From: Mycolicibacterium fortuitum subsp. fortuitum
GTDB lineage: Bacteria > Actinomycetota > Actinomycetes > Mycobacteriales > Mycobacteriaceae
NCBI RefSeq assembly: GCF_022179545.1
Contig: NZ_AP025518.1
Coordinates: forward strand, 4,898,001 to 4,962,000
DNA: 64,000 nucleotides
Direction: 5' to 3'
Part shown: positions 1 to 8,319 of the stretch, one piece after another
Layout of the letters: each line of letters begins with the position of its first letter
Position numbering within the stretch: position 1 is the stretch's first letter
Program-made: the position numbers and the translations under genes
The notes under the pieces: model-generated
The model's input: the letters and a program-made list of their open reading frames with translations, nothing else
Database searches by the model: none
Told to the model about the DNA's origin: nothing

Positions 1-1
1 C

Positions 2-394
2 ACCGGACGCGACCACCATGAGTTGGGCATCGCCGAAGTCGGCGCCGACGCCGTTCCCGTCGGGCCGTTCCACCAGCTCGGGATGGAACATTTCTCGTTC
101 CGGCTGGCCAACGACGATGATCTGCGCGAGGCCTACGACACTCTGCTGCGCGAGAACGTCAAGATCGCCTACACCGTCAATCACGGCGTGACGAAGAGTG
201 TGTACTTCTATGACCCCGACGGCAACCAGCTCGAGGTGTACTCCGACAATTCGCCGGAGGAGGTCGCGACCTTCGAGAATCCCTACGGCGGCATGGAGAA
301 GCTCGACTTTGCCCAAGATCAGCCGTCGTTGATGGATTCGATCATCGAGGCGCAGCAGGCCATGGCCGCAGCGGCCGCAGCGCCCGAGGCCTGA
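2..394 (+). CDS. VOC-family dioxygenase/glyoxalase-like protein, 5' truncated by window
   Basis: The reading frame is already open at base 2 and ends at the TGA at 392-394, so only the C-terminal part (about 130 residues) is present. Visible VOC metal-ligand signatures are a HH pair in GRDHHELGIAEVG, the histidine of GMEHFSFRL and the glutamate of GNQLEVYSD, the pattern of extradiol dioxygenases and glyoxalase-like enzymes that bind a divalent metal in paired beta-alpha-beta-beta-beta modules. The tail is alanine-rich. An extradiol dioxygenase would fit the neighbouring catabolic genes, but the substrate cannot be read from this fragment. A TTG at 23 is an internal codon, not a convincing start. 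Confidence 0.75.
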   Translation, partial: TGRDHHELGIAEVGADAVPVGPFHQLGMEHFSFRLANDDDLREAYDTLLRENVKIAYTVNHGVTKSVYFYDPDGNQLEVYSDNSPEEVATFENPYGGMEKLDFAQDQPSLMDSIIEAQQAMAAAAAAPEA

Positions 395-429
395 TACGCC
401 GAACTAGGGCACCCACAAGTAGTTCACCC

Positions 430-464
430 AGAACTGGCTCGACGCCAAGCGTCGAGCCAGTTCT
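430..464. terminator. Intrinsic terminator-like hairpin after VOC gene
   Basis: A perfect 15-bp inverted repeat (AGAACTGGCTCGACG, 430-444, with its complement at 450-464) closes a 5-base loop and is followed by TGTTTG. It lies 36 bases after the VOC stop. The T-run is weak, as is usual in mycobacteria. Confidence 0.7.
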
Positions 465-632
465 TGTTTGCGCGCCGCGAAGAAGCCCTTGCTGCCACCC
501 CACCGCCGACGAAGTTGGCCGCGCCAAAGAAGGCAGAGATCGTCAGATTGTCCAGCAGCTCAACAGCTTTGGACGTTGATAGGTCCGTGCGGGGCGACGG
601 CGGACAATGGGCCCAGCAATGAGCCCAGTTGA

Positions 633-644
633 TAGATTGATCTA
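633..644. promoter_or_regulatory. Operator-type palindrome TAGATTGATCTA, site 1
   Basis: Inverted repeat TAGAT-TG-ATCTA ending 3 bases before the ATG of the malic enzyme gene. The same 12-mer recurs exactly at 17750-17761 and 17898-17909 (opposite strand), with close variants at 5208-5219 and 13300-13311. At this position a bound repressor would cover the start region. The ligand protein is unknown. Confidence 0.7.
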
Positions 645-647
645 GTA

Positions 648-1874
648 ATGAAGTACGCTTGCGCCGTGTCGGAAAGTACTGTCGCCTCCTCGCCAGAGCG
701 CTCGTCAGCGGAGCGCACCCCGCAAGTTGTGATCGAAGATGCTGAGATCTTCGATGCTCATGAGGGTGGAAAGCTCTCGGTGGAGTTGAAGGAGCCGCTG
801 GATACTCAGCGTGCGCTGTCGATTGCGTATACCCCGGGGGTGGCCCAGGTCAGCCGGGCGATTGCCACTGATCACACGTTGGCGGCCAAGTACACGTGGG
901 CCAATCGGTTGGTGGCGGTGGTCAGTGACGGTACTGCGGTGTTGGGTTTGGGGGATATCGGGCCGGCGGCGTCGTTGCCGGTGATGGAGGGCAAGAGTGC
1001 GTTGTTCAAGTCCTTTGGTGGGCTGAACTCGATTCCGATCGTGCTCGACACCAAGGATCCCGATGAGATCGTGGAGACGTTGATCCGGTTGCGTCCGACG
1101 TTCGGGGCGGTTAATCTGGAGGATATTTCGGCGCCGCGGTTGTTGGAGATCGAGCGTAGGGGTATCGAGGCGTTGGATTGGGCGTTGAAGCTTGACGATC
1201 ATCACGGCACGGCCATTGAGGTGCTGGGGGCTTTTCTGGGGGCGACCACGGTGCTGGAGCGGGACATTCATGCGTTGAAGGTGGTGATTTCCGGTGCCGG
1301 GGCGGCGGGGGTGGCCTGTGCCAACATCTTGTTGAACAAGGGCATCACCGATGTGGTGGTGCTCGATTCCCAGGGCATCGTGCACGCGGGCCGCGACAAC
1401 CTCAATTCGTTCAAGGCCGAGTTGGCGGGGCGGACCAACCCGCGCAAGCTCACCGGTGGGGTGGCCGAGGCGCTGGAGGGTGCCGATGTGTTTTTGGGGG
1501 TGTCGGCCGGTGTGGTGCCTGAGGAGCTGATCGCGACGATGGCGCCGGATTCGATCGTGTTCGCGTTGTCCAACCCGGACCCGGAGATTCATCCGGATGC
1601 CGCGCGTAAGTATGCGGCGGTGGTGGCGACCGGGCGTAGCGATTTCCCCAACCAGATCAACAATGTGTTGGCTTTCCCCGGGGTGTTCCGCGGGGCGTTG
1701 GATGCCGGGGCGCGCCGGATCACCGAGAAGATGAAGGTCGCTGCGGCCGAGGCGATCTTCTCGGTCGTCGGTGAGGACCTGGCCGTCGACCACATCGTGC
1801 CCAGCGCGCTGGACCCCCGCGTCGGCCCCGCCGTCGCCGCCGCCGTCGCCGCAGCAGCGGCCCGCGAGATGTAG
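648..1874 (+). CDS. NAD-dependent malic enzyme
   Basis: Oxidatively decarboxylates malate to pyruvate with NAD(P)H formation. Seen: the malic-enzyme signature YTPGVA (residues 61-66), VSDGTAVLGLGDIG (92-105), a metal-binding LED segment near 157-159, DDHHGTA (where the family usually has DDQHGTA), and a Rossmann loop GAGAAG (216-221). The length of 408 residues fits the short bacterial type. ATG 648 sits right behind an operator and has no Shine-Dalgarno; GTG 666 (VSESTVAS) is an alternative, and a leaderless transcript is possible. The shared TAGAT operator suggests co-induction with the catabolic genes, perhaps to drain C4 acids from propionyl- or succinyl-CoA (inference). The middle of the gene uses many TTG/GGG/GTG codons, while the 3' end uses C-ending codons. 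Confidence 0.93.
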   Translation: MKYACAVSESTVASSPERSSAERTPQVVIEDAEIFDAHEGGKLSVELKEPLDTQRALSIAYTPGVAQVSRAIATDHTLAAKYTWANRLVAVVSDGTAVLGLGDIGPAASLPVMEGKSALFKSFGGLNSIPIVLDTKDPDEIVETLIRLRPTFGAVNLEDISAPRLLEIERRGIEALDWALKLDDHHGTAIEVLGAFLGATTVLERDIHALKVVISGAGAAGVACANILLNKGITDVVVLDSQGIVHAGRDNLNSFKAELAGRTNPRKLTGGVAEALEGADVFLGVSAGVVPEELIATMAPDSIVFALSNPDPEIHPDAARKYAAVVATGRSDFPNQINNVLAFPGVFRGALDAGARRITEKMKVAAAEAIFSVVGEDLAVDHIVPSALDPRVGPAVAAAVAAAAAREM

Positions 1875-1883
1875 CACAAAGAC

Positions 1884-1920
1884 AAGTGCGGGCCGGCACT
1901 TGATGCCGGCCCGCACTTTT
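1884..1920. terminator. Intrinsic terminator after malic enzyme
   Basis: A 15-bp perfect stem (AAGTGCGGGCCGGCA at 1884-1898, complement at 1904-1918) with a CTTGA loop and a TTTT run immediately after, 9 bases beyond the malic enzyme stop. A convincing rho-independent terminator. Confidence 0.85.
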
Positions 1921-2024
1921 CGTGGACGATACCTGCGCCCGGCGCGGTCGCCTCTGACACGGGTCAGGGCCGATATGGGGACCCGGGAACAGCTTCGAGA
2001 CGATGGAGTCCCGCCGGCTTGGCG

Positions 2025-2384
2025 TCAGCCCACCAGCAGAATGAGCTGGCCGGCGACGACCAGGCCGGCCACGCCGCATACCACCACCGCCGGCAGCGCC
2101 GCTCTGGCGGAATCGCCGACGCGCCGATGAACGACCACAGCTCCGACCATCAGCAACATGAGCCCCACCGCCGCAGCAGCACCCAGCACCGGCCAGAACA
2201 AGCCCGCGCTCAATCCGATCGCGCCAGTCAGCTGACACATTCCGACGAATCGGCTCAGTCGTGGCGAAATCTGCAAATGCTCACTTTCGTGACGGGCCTT
2301 CTCCAGGTAGAGGATGTTGACGAAGCCCGCGATGCCGAAAAGTGCTGCCAACGCTATCGAAACCACCACTACCGCAACCTGCAT
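2025..2384 (-). CDS. DoxX-like small membrane protein
   Basis: About 119 residues with four hydrophobic segments (VAVVVVSIALAALFG; VGMCQLTGAIGLSAGLFW; LGAAAAVGLMLLMVG; ALPAVVVCGVAGLVVAG), the layout of DoxX/DoxX-like inner-membrane proteins. These are often found with redox or thiol-stress genes, and the exact function of this branch is unknown. I place the start at ATG 2384 because AGGGG lies 3-8 bases upstream; a GTG at 2396 is also in frame. It lies downstream of the flavin reductase on the same strand after a 200-base gap, so it may be a separate unit. Confidence 0.75.
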   Translation of the reverse strand: MQVAVVVVSIALAALFGIAGFVNILYLEKARHESEHLQISPRLSRFVGMCQLTGAIGLSAGLFWPVLGAAAAVGLMLLMVGAVVVHRRVGDSARAALPAVVVCGVAGLVVAGQLILLVG

Positions 2385-2587
2385 GTCGCCCCTCACCTGA
2401 ACTCCACAGTGACTGCATCCCTGGATCGCGGGACGTTGAGGCGAGCAGAACCCTGCTCATCCTCAACCACTTTCGCGCCTCATCCCGAGTTCATCATCTG
2501 AAATGATCGAATGTCAACACATTGCGGGTGTGGCCAGATCGCTTGCACCTATGATGTTTTCACGCTGAAGAGCATTCGAGCCCTACA

Positions 2588-3124
2588 CTATTCGGGGTCG
2601 ACGAAGTCGGCCACGTCCCCGCCGAACGCGATCCCCGCAAGGCGGCGGAACCGGCTGCCGTGGAAGACCAGCGGAGCGGCCTGGGGATTGGCCTGCAGGC
2701 CCCGGATCTCCAGCAGTGCGACGGCATGGTCGCCCGCCGGAATATCGCCGTACACCGAGCATTCCAGCCACGCAGTGGCGCCGCGGACGAACACGGCCCC
2801 GCCGTCGGTCTGGTCCCAGGCGACGTCGGCGAAGCGTTCTGTGGTCGACTGGGCCAGGCGCATACAGATGTCGTCTTGCCCCTGGGCCAGCACGCTGATA
2901 CCAAGGCGGGGCTGCTCACGCAGCCGCTGCCAGGTGGTCGACGACGCCTGGAAGCACACCGAGACCAACGGCGGGTCGATCGACACGGAAGTGAACGAGC
3001 TGGCGGCCATGCCGACGGGCAGGTCGTCGACCAGGGCGCACACGGCGGTGACCCCGGACGGAAAGCATCCGAAGGCCCTTCGCAGGAGGCTGGGATCGGC
3101 GGCCACGGAATCGACGGTGATCAT
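2588..3124 (-). CDS. Flavin reductase-like FMN-binding protein
   Basis: 178 residues of the flavin reductase-like / HpaC-HsaB fold: LRRAFGCFPSGVTAVCA at the N-terminus, then GMAASSFTSVSIDPPLVSVCF, the typical flavin-contacting stretch, and a C-terminal LVFHGSRFRRL. Such proteins reduce FMN or FAD with NAD(P)H and hand it to a partner monooxygenase. The ATG overlaps the stop of the upstream reductase by 4 bases (ATGA), so the two are translationally coupled. No two-component monooxygenase oxygenase subunit is visible in the window; the partner must lie elsewhere, or the protein acts otherwise. Confidence 0.85.
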   Translation of the reverse strand: MITVDSVAADPSLLRRAFGCFPSGVTAVCALVDDLPVGMAASSFTSVSIDPPLVSVCFQASSTTWQRLREQPRLGISVLAQGQDDICMRLAQSTTERFADVAWDQTDGGAVFVRGATAWLECSVYGDIPAGDHAVALLEIRGLQANPQAAPLVFHGSRFRRLAGIAFGGDVADFVDPE

Positions 3125-4164
3125 CGGCCCGCTCCGCTCACAGAAGAAGGTTCGTCGGCGATCTGCACCATGAGCTTTCCGTCGTGGTCGCCGGTGAAGA
3201 GCCGGTTCATGGCCTCCGGCGCGGAATCCAGGCCCGCAATGACGTGGTCCTTCCAGCGCAACTGTCCGGATTGAATCCAGGCCGCAAGGTCGCCATAGGC
3301 TTCGCGTGCGCGGGAGAAGTGATCAAGGATGACGAAGCCCTGGATCGTCAGCCGGTTCATCAGCACGCGGCCGAAATCTGTCGGTCCGGCCATCGGACCG
3401 TCGGAGTTGTAAGCCGAGATCAGTCCACATACCGCCATCCGACCATTGACGTTCATCCTCGAGTAAACGGCGTCCATGATCGCCCCGCCGACATTCTCGA
3501 AGTCCATGTCCACGCCGTCCGGGCACAACCGGTCCAGCGCCTCTCCGACATCCTCGGACTTGTAGTCGATGGCACCGTCGAATCCCAGTTCGTCGCTGAT
3601 CCACTTGCACTTGTCGGGACCGCCGGCGATGCCGATCACTCTGCAGCCCTTGATCTTCGCGATCTGGCCCACGATCGATCCGACCGCGCCGGCGGCCGCG
3701 GAAACCACGAGCGTCTCGCCGGGATTGGGACGGCATATGTCAAGAAAGCCGGTGTAGGCGGTCAGTCCGGTGGTACCCAGGACCGACAACGAAGCGGTCA
3801 GCGGGATGTTCTCCCGCCGCCGGATCCGGCTGGCCGCCGAGGCGTCATAGGTCGAGTACCGCTGCCAGCCGCCCTGGCCGAGCAGCACGGTCTCCCCGGG
3901 TGAGAAACGCTCAGACGAACTGTCCTCGACGATGCCGATCGTCACGCCACGTACGACATCGCCGATACCGACCGGCGGTAGATATTGATCCCGGCTGCTC
4001 AGCCATACCCGGTTGGTCGGATCGATCGACAGATAGATGTTCTTCACCAGGATCTGACCGGGACCCAATGGTGCGACCGGTGTTTCGACTAGCTCAAGGT
4101 CTGAGCTCCGAACTTCGTGTTCGGGTCGTTGCTTGAGTACCCAGCCCTGATTCATCCGCGCCAT
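3121..4164 (-). CDS. NADP-dependent MDR oxidoreductase (prostaglandin/leukotriene reductase type)
   Basis: About 347 residues. The fold is the zinc-free medium-chain reductase of the PGR/LTB4DH family, which reduces the double bond of alpha,beta-unsaturated ketones or thioesters with NADPH. Seen: NIYLSIDPTNRVWL near the N-terminus, LGTTGLTAYTGFLDI, and the nucleotide-binding SAAAGAVGSIVGQIAK. No catalytic or structural zinc cysteines are present. ATG 4164 (MARMNQGW) is chosen because AAGAAG precedes it; the frame extends to 4203 without an RBS. It is the middle gene of the minus-strand operon SDR - MDR - flavin reductase. Confidence 0.88.
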   Translation of the reverse strand: MARMNQGWVLKQRPEHEVRSSDLELVETPVAPLGPGQILVKNIYLSIDPTNRVWLSSRDQYLPPVGIGDVVRGVTIGIVEDSSSERFSPGETVLLGQGGWQRYSTYDASAASRIRRRENIPLTASLSVLGTTGLTAYTGFLDICRPNPGETLVVSAAAGAVGSIVGQIAKIKGCRVIGIAGGPDKCKWISDELGFDGAIDYKSEDVGEALDRLCPDGVDMDFENVGGAIMDAVYSRMNVNGRMAVCGLISAYNSDGPMAGPTDFGRVLMNRLTIQGFVILDHFSRAREAYGDLAAWIQSGQLRWKDHVIAGLDSAPEAMNRLFTGDHDGKLMVQIADEPSSVSGAGR

Positions 4165-4230
4165 GTCAAACTTCTTTTCTCTTCGTGGTTTTGGCCGGCA
4201 CAAGTTCCGCCGGTCGCGCAGCGCTGCACC

Positions 4231-5106
4231 TCAGGACGTCACCGGGTTCACTCCGCCGAGCATCATCTGCACTGTCACGTCGGGACCGTACCGACCGTCG
4301 AATTCCGTGAGTACGCTCTCGATCTCGTGGTGCCAGCCGACAACGAGGGGCTTCCAATCGCCATGGGTGACGATCCAGAACTGGTTGTCGCCGATGGCGG
4401 CGACCACCTGCTCCCCCACTCGATCGGGGTCTGCTCCTTGGGCCTGCAGGGCCCGGTTCTGCTCCGCGACCGCCATGTTGGGTTCCCGACCGAGAAGTTT
4501 CGCCTGGCCCGTCTCGGCGGTCAAGGCCAGCCGGGTGGCCACCACACCAGGGCACAGCAGCGAGACGCCAATATCGCTGCCGCGCAGCTCCTCCCGCAGC
4601 ACCAGAGTGAATCCCACGCTGGCGAACTTTGATGAAACGTAGGCGCCGACACTGGCCATCGGCGCCAGGCCCGCCATCGAGGCGGTGTTCACGATGTGCG
4701 CGCGCCCGCCACGGCTCTTGAACCGCGGCAGAAATGTCGAGACACCGATGAACTGGGCGTCAACGTTGATCTGCTGCACCCAGCGCCAGACTTCCAACGG
4801 TGTCTCATCGATCGCGCCACCACCGTTGACGCCGGCGTTGTTGCACAGGATCGAGATCGGACCGAGCGCTTCCTCGGCGCTGTTCGCGGCGGCCTCCCAC
4901 TGGCCCGCGTCGCTGACATCAAGTTCCACGGTCCTGACGACTCCCCCGGCCCTGGCCAGTTCGCCGGCGACCTCATCCAGCCGCTCGGCGTCGATATCCG
5001 CGAGTGCGACCTTTGCCCCCGCCGCCACCAGCGCGCGGGCGATACCGAGTCCGATGCCTGACGCGGCACCCGTCACGAACGCCGCTTCCCCTGCGGGCCA
5101 ACCCAT
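4231..5106 (-). CDS. Short-chain dehydrogenase/reductase (SDR)
   Basis: 292 residues. Classical SDR motifs: TGAASGIGLG (12-21) for the dinucleotide, CNNAG, and the catalytic YVSSK. An aspartate after beta-2 (ALADID) favours NAD(H). The start ATG 5106 (MGWPAGEAAF) has GGGAG upstream; the frame runs open to 5181 but without an RBS. It is a close paralogue of the SDR at 47331-48212, with the same N-terminal WPAG.AAFVTG block and the same QGADPDRVGEQV and HGDW segments near the C-terminus. It is transcribed divergently from the fadE pair, and the region between them holds operator site 2. The substrate is probably a hydroxyacyl-CoA or cyclic alcohol (inference). Confidence 0.9.
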   Translation of the reverse strand: MGWPAGEAAFVTGAASGIGLGIARALVAAGAKVALADIDAERLDEVAGELARAGGVVRTVELDVSDAGQWEAAANSAEEALGPISILCNNAGVNGGGAIDETPLEVWRWVQQINVDAQFIGVSTFLPRFKSRGGRAHIVNTASMAGLAPMASVGAYVSSKFASVGFTLVLREELRGSDIGVSLLCPGVVATRLALTAETGQAKLLGREPNMAVAEQNRALQAQGADPDRVGEQVVAAIGDNQFWIVTHGDWKPLVVGWHHEIESVLTEFDGRYGPDVTVQMMLGGVNPVTS

Positions 5107-5207
5107 AATGTGCTCCCAATCTCCGTCGATGACAGTCGACGTGCCGTGAAGGCACCCCCGAGTCCGAAATTGACACCGCATCCAGGCATGTCCTACCGTC
5201 AGCGTAG

Positions 5208-5219
5208 TAGATCGTTCTA
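5208..5219. promoter_or_regulatory. Operator-type palindrome, site 2 (TAGATCGTTCTA)
   Basis: A variant of TAGAWYRWTCTA in the 188-base divergent promoter between the SDR (start 5106, minus) and the fadE pair (start 5295, plus). It is extended on the right by ATCTAG (through 5224), giving a longer TAGAT...ATCTA match. It could control both directions. Confidence 0.6.
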
Positions 5220-5294
5220 TCTAGTTCTAGAGCCTGATTTTCCATACGCCCCGACATGGGCGCTCTGACCGGAGTGCCTTGATCACTGGAGTTG

Positions 5295-6494
5295 ATGTTG
5301 AGCGCTGATGTTGAATCCGCGCGGGTAGCCGAAGCCGCGAACCGCGTCGTCTCAGAGCACGATCCCCGATCCGTGCCCATCACGGAGTTCCTCGGAGCCT
5401 GCTACGACGCCGGCCTGTCGTGGGTACATTTTCCCGAGGGCCTCGGCGGTCTGGGCATCTCACGCGGCTACCAGGCGATCGCCGACGCGATCTTCCAGCA
5501 GGCCGGCGCACCGTCGCCGTACGACCTGAACATCATCGGCTACGGCATGGCTGCCCCGACCTTGGTCGAATACGCCCAAACCGAGGAACTCAAACGCCAG
5601 TGGATGCGTCCGCTCGCCACCACCGAGGACATCTGGTGTCAGCTCTTCTCCGAGCCGGGCGCCGGATCCGATCTGGCCGGGCTGGCCACCTCGGCGGTAC
5701 GTGACGGCGACGATTGGGTGGTCAACGGACAGAAGGTGTGGACGACGCTGGCGCATTGCGCCAACTGGGGAATCCTGCTGGCCCGCACCGATCCCGACGT
5801 CCCGAAGCACAAGGGCCTGACCTACTTCGTCGTCGACATGCGCGATCCGGGTGTCGAGGTGCGCCCGCTCCGCCAGATGACCGGCCAGGCCGAATTCAAC
5901 GAGGTCTACCTGACTGACGTGCGGGTTCCGGACGCGCACCGGGTAGGCGCGATCGGAGCAGGCTGGGGCGTCGCCATGACGACGCTGATGAACGAGCGAA
6001 GCTCCATCGGCGCGGCCGGGGTTCGACGCGGTGACGGCACGATCGCCGACGCGGTGGCGTTGTGGGCGCAGCGTCCGGAACGCCACAGCCCCGTGCGACG
6101 CGACCGGCTGGCCCAGCTCTGGCTGCGTGCAGAGGCACAGCGGCTCACCTCCGAGCGCGCCCGCGCGACCGCTACCGTGAGCGGTCCGGGACCCGAGGGA
6201 TCGATCGACAAGCTCGTCGGCGCCGAACTCAATCAGCAGGTCTACGAGTTCTGCATGGACCTGCTCGGTCCGGAGGGCATGCTCTACGACGACTACGCCA
6301 TGCGCGAGGTCACGGCCGCGGATGCCAACGCCGGCGGGCCGGTGCAACAACGCTTCCTGCGCTCACGCGCCAACACCATCGAAGGCGGTACCTCCGAGGT
6401 ACTGCGCAACATCCTCGGCGAACGAATCCTCGGCCTTCCGGGCGATCTGCGTGCCGACTCCGGACGACCCTGGCGTGAGGTGCCCCGTGGCTGA
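5295..6494 (+). CDS. Acyl-CoA dehydrogenase (FadE), large/active subunit of a pair
   Basis: About 399 residues of the acyl-CoA dehydrogenase fold: helical N-domain, a beta-domain with FSEPGAGSDLAG and GQKVWTT for FAD and substrate, and a C-domain ending in IEGGTSEVLRNILGERILGLP. FAD-linked alpha,beta-desaturation of an acyl-CoA is expected. The stop lies 8 bases inside the next fadE, so the two are co-translated and may form an alpha2-beta2 enzyme like the FadE pairs of mycobacterial steroid side-chain degradation (family knowledge plus inference). A TTG-ATG-TTG triplet at 5292-5300 makes the start uncertain by one codon; GGAG lies just upstream. Confidence 0.92.
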   Translation: MLSADVESARVAEAANRVVSEHDPRSVPITEFLGACYDAGLSWVHFPEGLGGLGISRGYQAIADAIFQQAGAPSPYDLNIIGYGMAAPTLVEYAQTEELKRQWMRPLATTEDIWCQLFSEPGAGSDLAGLATSAVRDGDDWVVNGQKVWTTLAHCANWGILLARTDPDVPKHKGLTYFVVDMRDPGVEVRPLRQMTGQAEFNEVYLTDVRVPDAHRVGAIGAGWGVAMTTLMNERSSIGAAGVRRGDGTIADAVALWAQRPERHSPVRRDRLAQLWLRAEAQRLTSERARATATVSGPGPEGSIDKLVGAELNQQVYEFCMDLLGPEGMLYDDYAMREVTAADANAGGPVQQRFLRSRANTIEGGTSEVLRNILGERILGLPGDLRADSGRPWREVPRG

Positions 6495-7674
6495 CACTGA
6501 TCAAACCCCTAATGCGAGTGAGCAATTCGCATTCACCCCCGAACAACAGGAGCTGCGCACCGCAATCCGCGGCTTCTGTGCCGAACACTCCGACGAGGCC
6601 ACCATCCGGCAACTGATGGAGTCTCGGCCGGCCTTTGATCAAAAAGCTTGGACCCGAATCGGTTCGGAGCTCGGCGTACTCGGCCTCGGTGTGCCGGAGG
6701 AACTCGACGGTTCGGGCGGCGGGCTCGTCGACGCGGCGATCGTGGTCGAGGAGTTGGGTGCCGCACTGTTCTGTGGTCCCGTCTTCGGCACGCTGGCGTT
6801 GTCGATCCCGGCGCTCGTCGCCGCACCAGAATCGCCGGTACGGACCGAAACTCTGGCGCCACTCGTGGCGGGTACCCGGGCCGCCGCGTTTGCTGTCCCC
6901 GACCGAGGTGGACGCTTTGCCCCCGACGCCGTGAGCGTCCGGGCCACCAGCTCAGGTGACACGTGGACACTTTCGGGCACCGTCGCGCGCGTTGTCGACG
7001 CGGACGCGGCGGACACCCTGCTTGTCACGGCGGTAGTACCCGACGGTGTGTCGCTGTTCGTCGTCGACGCCACAGAATCCGGCGTTGAGCGCACCGTGCT
7101 GTCCACAATGGACTTGACCCGTCCACAGGCCACGGTCGAGTTCTTCGACGCCCCAGCTCGCCTTCTCGCCGATTCCAGCCAGGCGCCCGAGGTTTGTCAA
7201 CATGCCCTGCACGTCGGGTCAACGTTGCTGGCAGCGGAGCAGGTGGGCGCGGCGCAGCACCTGCTCGATCTGAGTGTCGCGTACGCCAAGGAACGCCTAC
7301 AGTTCGGCCGGCCGATCGGTTCCTTCCAGGCCGTCAAACACCGCATCGCCGACATGCTCGTAGAACAAGAACACGCCCGGTCGGCCGCCTACTACGCGGC
7401 CTGGGCGCTGCAGGATCGCACCGACAACCCGGCGCTGGTCACATCCATCGCACAGGCCACCTGCTCGGCGGCTTTCACCCGCATCGCCACCGACACCGTC
7501 CAGGTCCACGGCGGCATCGGTTTCACGTGGGAACACCAGACACACCTGTACTTCAAGCGCGCTTTCACCGATGCCGCACTGCTGGGCAGCGCTGAAGAAC
7601 ATCGGTCTCGGATAGCCGAGCTGGTACTCGACGGCACCACAACCGATTACGAAGTTCCGGTCGCGACCGGCTGA
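6487..7674 (+). CDS. Acyl-CoA dehydrogenase (FadE), second subunit of a pair
   Basis: 395 residues from GTG 6487, which has GAGG 7-10 bases upstream. The open frame reaches back to 6322, but that overlaps the preceding gene. Acyl-CoA dehydrogenase features: FTPEQQELRTAIRGF at the N-terminus, FGRPIGSFQAVKHRIADM in the C-domain, and VQVHGGIGFTWEHQTHLYFKRA. Unlike its partner, it lacks an EGT/EGGT motif near the C-terminus (it reads LLGSAEEHRSRI). That is the pattern of the non-catalytic or FAD-sharing partner in heteromeric mycobacterial ACADs. It is coupled to 5295-6494 by an 8-base overlap. Confidence 0.92.
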   Translation: MADTDQTPNASEQFAFTPEQQELRTAIRGFCAEHSDEATIRQLMESRPAFDQKAWTRIGSELGVLGLGVPEELDGSGGGLVDAAIVVEELGAALFCGPVFGTLALSIPALVAAPESPVRTETLAPLVAGTRAAAFAVPDRGGRFAPDAVSVRATSSGDTWTLSGTVARVVDADAADTLLVTAVVPDGVSLFVVDATESGVERTVLSTMDLTRPQATVEFFDAPARLLADSSQAPEVCQHALHVGSTLLAAEQVGAAQHLLDLSVAYAKERLQFGRPIGSFQAVKHRIADMLVEQEHARSAAYYAAWALQDRTDNPALVTSIAQATCSAAFTRIATDTVQVHGGIGFTWEHQTHLYFKRAFTDAALLGSAEEHRSRIAELVLDGTTTDYEVPVATG

Positions 7675-7678
7675 GCTC

Positions 7679-7724
7679 GTCAGGGCCGCGGGGCGGTGAT
7701 GGCTCCCTTCCCCGCGGCCCTGAC
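7679..7724. terminator. Terminator-like hairpin after the fadE pair
   Basis: A perfect 15-bp inverted repeat (GTCAGGGCCGCGGGG at 7679-7693, complement at 7710-7724) with a 16-base loop and no T-run. It begins 4 bases after the fadE stop and precedes the SnoaL-like gene, so it may attenuate rather than end transcription. Confidence 0.5.
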
Positions 7725-7771
7725 GCCACGTGCACGGCATTCAGAATCCTTGCCACAGAAGGGTGATTCAC

Positions 7772-8299
7772 ATGAGTATGGAACTCAAGGAAATGGAAGC
7801 CGTGCTTCTGGCCCACGAGATCGCTGAGCTGGAACAGGATATCGACGCCACGATGGCTACCGTCGTGCCGGATCCGCATTACGAACTCTCAGCCCTCGGA
7901 TGGATCATCGACGGACAGGCCGCGGTGCGGGAGATGTACCGCCGGATCCTGCCGGTAGATCACCGTGACGTAGCCGCCGAGAAACGGATTCACGCGATTT
8001 CCGAGAACACGCTGCTACGTGAGGCCGTCATGTCCTTCAACACTCTCGAGGGCAAGCGGGTCAGTGGCCTATATCTGGTGGTGCTGGCGTTCGATCCCGA
8101 ACTGAAGCTCATTTCGGGTGAGCGCATGTACATGGACCCGCTGTTCGGTCAGATGATGTCTGAGCAACTCGGCCCCGACTTCGGCGACGTGCCCGGCGTG
8201 TCGCGGACGGCTGACCGGTTGCCGATCATCGCCAAGCACGATGCCTACGCCTGGGCCGAATCAGAAGGACTCACCATCGATCCGAACCGCGAGAAATAG
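7772..8299 (+). CDS. SnoaL/NTF2-like protein, paralogue A
   Basis: 175 residues. The start ATG 7772 follows AAGGGTG. The alpha+beta-barrel pattern and sequence blocks LAHEIAELEQDIDATMATV, GERMYMD and LGPDFGDVPGV are shared with 17104-17622 and 19218-19733, so three members of this family sit in 12 kb. SnoaL-like and NTF2-like proteins include polyketide cyclases, epoxide hydrolases, ketosteroid isomerases and some hydratases, and no activity can be assigned by sight. Placement behind two fadE genes suggests it acts on the unsaturated or oxidised CoA ester (inference). Confidence 0.8.
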   Translation: MSMELKEMEAVLLAHEIAELEQDIDATMATVVPDPHYELSALGWIIDGQAAVREMYRRILPVDHRDVAAEKRIHAISENTLLREAVMSFNTLEGKRVSGLYLVVLAFDPELKLISGERMYMDPLFGQMMSEQLGPDFGDVPGVSRTADRLPIIAKHDAYAWAESEGLTIDPNREK

Positions 8300-8319
8300 C
8301 GTCTCGCGGCTATGGGTGG

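Noticed and set aside
705..1916. A 403-codon open frame antisense to the malic enzyme
   Set aside because: A shadow caused by the G-ending codon bias of the gene; it is arginine/histidine-rich without any recognisable domain, while the plus strand encodes a clear malic enzyme.
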